From: an uncultured Lachnospiraceae bacterium
Lineage (GTDB): Bacteria; Bacillota; Clostridia; Lachnospirales; Lachnospiraceae
Assembly: GCA_910583815.1 (NCBI GenBank)
Contig: CAJTZB010000125.1
Span: 1 to 7,419 of the forward strand
Direction: 5' to 3'
Length of the DNA: 7,419 nucleotides
The first letter of the stretch is position 1, and every line of letters begins with the position of its first letter. Below the pieces are notes generated by a model that worked only from the letters and a program-made list of their open reading frames with translations, was not told the origin of the DNA and made no database searches. Of this stretch, positions 6,473 to 7,419 are shown one piece after another. The translations under genes were made by a program, and so were the position numbers.

Positions 6473-6618
6473 TCTGTTCTTGTTGTGCACTAAAAGAAAA
6501 TTTATCATTTTGCTCCGGCTTTAGCTTGATGCAATGTAATTACTTATTATCTTTTCTTATGGAAAAATCTTCTTCACCTTCCATTTACAAATCCTATCCA
6601 AAAATGCTTTCACCACTA

Positions 6619-7419
6619 CTAATGGCATTTTTCATCCCTATCTCCATAGAGTACCGGCTCTTCCGCCACCATAGACAAACTCTGCGGTATCTCATATGTA
6701 TAAGCGTCAGACTCATCCAAAGCCTTTTTGTCCTTCTTCCTCATCTCCCGATACACAACCTCCGCCAACGCACTCATAATCGCATTATACTTAACCGTAT
6801 CCTCAAACAAACTTTGATACGACTCCTGCGCTTCCATATACCCATCTTGCGCTGCCGTGCCAAACGCTTTAGGAAAGATGCTTTCAACAAAAATCTGTGA
6901 GTCAGAGGACTGCGCCATCTTTTTCAGCTTCTTATCAGAAAGCAACTTATCTCGCAGTGCTGACAGAATAACTTTATCTCCCTCTGTAAAATTACCCTTA
7001 AATTTCTCATTAATTTTCGCAATCACTTCATCCAAAGGTGTTTTTTCATCCATCCCCTTGACACCTTTGTGTTTCGCCGGAACATATACAGTCTTTGCTT
7101 CGTCCAAAGTGATTTCACCTTGAAACGTCTTTTGCAGTTTATAATACTCCAGCTTCAGCTTGCCCTCCAAGTCAATCAGCTCTACAGAGTCTTTTGGTAA
7201 TAAACCGATTAAGTATGAGCAAAATACATATTCCTTCTGCAATTCTTTATCAAACATTCGAAGAATTTGCGATATGTAACTATACCATTTAATCAAGTTG
7301 CGAACCTGTCTGCGGAATTGGTATCTTTCATTCTGAGTCTTTTTGTTGTAGCGGTTGGAAACAGGAAGCAAAATACTGCTCATTCGTCCCATTGCCCTGT
7401 CATCCTGCCTGCCTTTTTT
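6619..7419 (-). CDS. hsdR: Type I restriction enzyme R subunit, C-terminal part, cut by window edge
   Basis: The frame is open through the right edge (it continues upstream as KKGRQDDRA before the first visible methionine) and ends with TAG at 6619, leaving 266 residues. The segment GRMSSILLPVSNRYNKKTQN followed by ERYQFRRQVRNLIKWYSYIS, then RMFDKELQKEYVFCSYLIGL and LEGKLKLEYYKLQKTF, is the conserved helical region after the motor domains in HsdR proteins of Firmicutes (recognised from memory). HsdR is the ATP-driven translocase and nuclease of type I restriction systems, and its C-terminal helical domain docks on the HsdM2-HsdS core. The nuclease and helicase motifs lie outside the window, so integrity cannot be judged. 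hsdM and hsdS are also not in view. No clear intrinsic terminator follows it. Confidence 0.85.
   Translation of the reverse strand, partial: KKGRQDDRAMGRMSSILLPVSNRYNKKTQNERYQFRRQVRNLIKWYSYISQILRMFDKELQKEYVFCSYLIGLLPKDSVELIDLEGKLKLEYYKLQKTFQGEITLDEAKTVYVPAKHKGVKGMDEKTPLDEVIAKINEKFKGNFTEGDKVILSALRDKLLSDKKLKKMAQSSDSQIFVESIFPKAFGTAAQDGYMEAQESYQSLFEDTVKYNAIMSALAEVVYREMRKKDKKALDESDAYTYEIPQSLSMVAEEPVLYGDRDEKCH

Noticed and set aside
6380..6508. Longer TetR reading frame starting at 6508 (43 extra residues)
   Set aside because: This stretch contains the consensus promoter, its predicted start site, the palindrome and the hairpin. The extra residues do not resemble a TetR N-terminus, and the ATG at 6379 has a properly spaced ribosome binding site.
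6521..6618. Intrinsic terminator for hsdR
   Set aside because: Only weak AT-rich pairings (TTTTC/GAAAA near 6552-6566) and a short GTAATTAC palindrome (6536-6543) are present, with no stable stem followed by Ts.

Overview
The window looks like a chromosomal segment from a low-to-moderate GC Firmicute, most likely a clostridial gut anaerobe of the Lachnospiraceae type. The basis is codon use, strong AGGAGG-like ribosome binding sites, consensus TTGACA/TATAAT promoters and the protein families present. This placement is inference, since the window has no rRNA or other marker gene.

Layout. (1) Positions 1-409, minus strand: the N-terminal part of a 4-alpha-glucanotransferase (malQ) running off the left edge. 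(2) Positions 410-655: a divergent control region with a strong promoter for each side. A 20-bp CpG-centred palindrome lies just downstream of the malQ promoter, and a second inverted repeat lies over the lacI promoter. (3) Positions 656-1654, plus strand: a LacI-family regulator, the likely local controller of malQ, with an unusually short hinge. (4) Positions 1690-6379, minus strand: five tightly packed genes that read as one operon, tetR > ABC ATPase > ABC-2 permease > yfcE-type phosphodiesterase > large membrane-bound metallophosphoesterase. Three of the four junctions overlap and the fourth is 24 bp. (5) Positions 6380-6618: the operon's control region, with a perfect TTGACA-17-TATAAT promoter, a 24-bp palindrome at the transcription start (likely TetR operator) and a GC-rich hairpin just before the tetR ribosome binding site. 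(6) Positions 6619-7419, minus strand: the C-terminal part of a type I restriction enzyme R subunit (hsdR), running off the right edge.

How it fits together. The left part is a maltodextrin-use locus under a LacI-type repressor. The middle is a self-regulated TetR/ABC-exporter cassette of the drug- or lipid-export kind, with two metallophosphoesterases appended. One is soluble and cytoplasmic (YfcE). The other has seven predicted membrane helices, and its charge pattern places the catalytic domain outside the cell. No mobile element, CRISPR array, tRNA or rRNA was seen. The least ordinary items are the multi-spanning ecto-phosphoesterase, its overlap with yfcE behind the exporter, and the two well-formed candidate operators.
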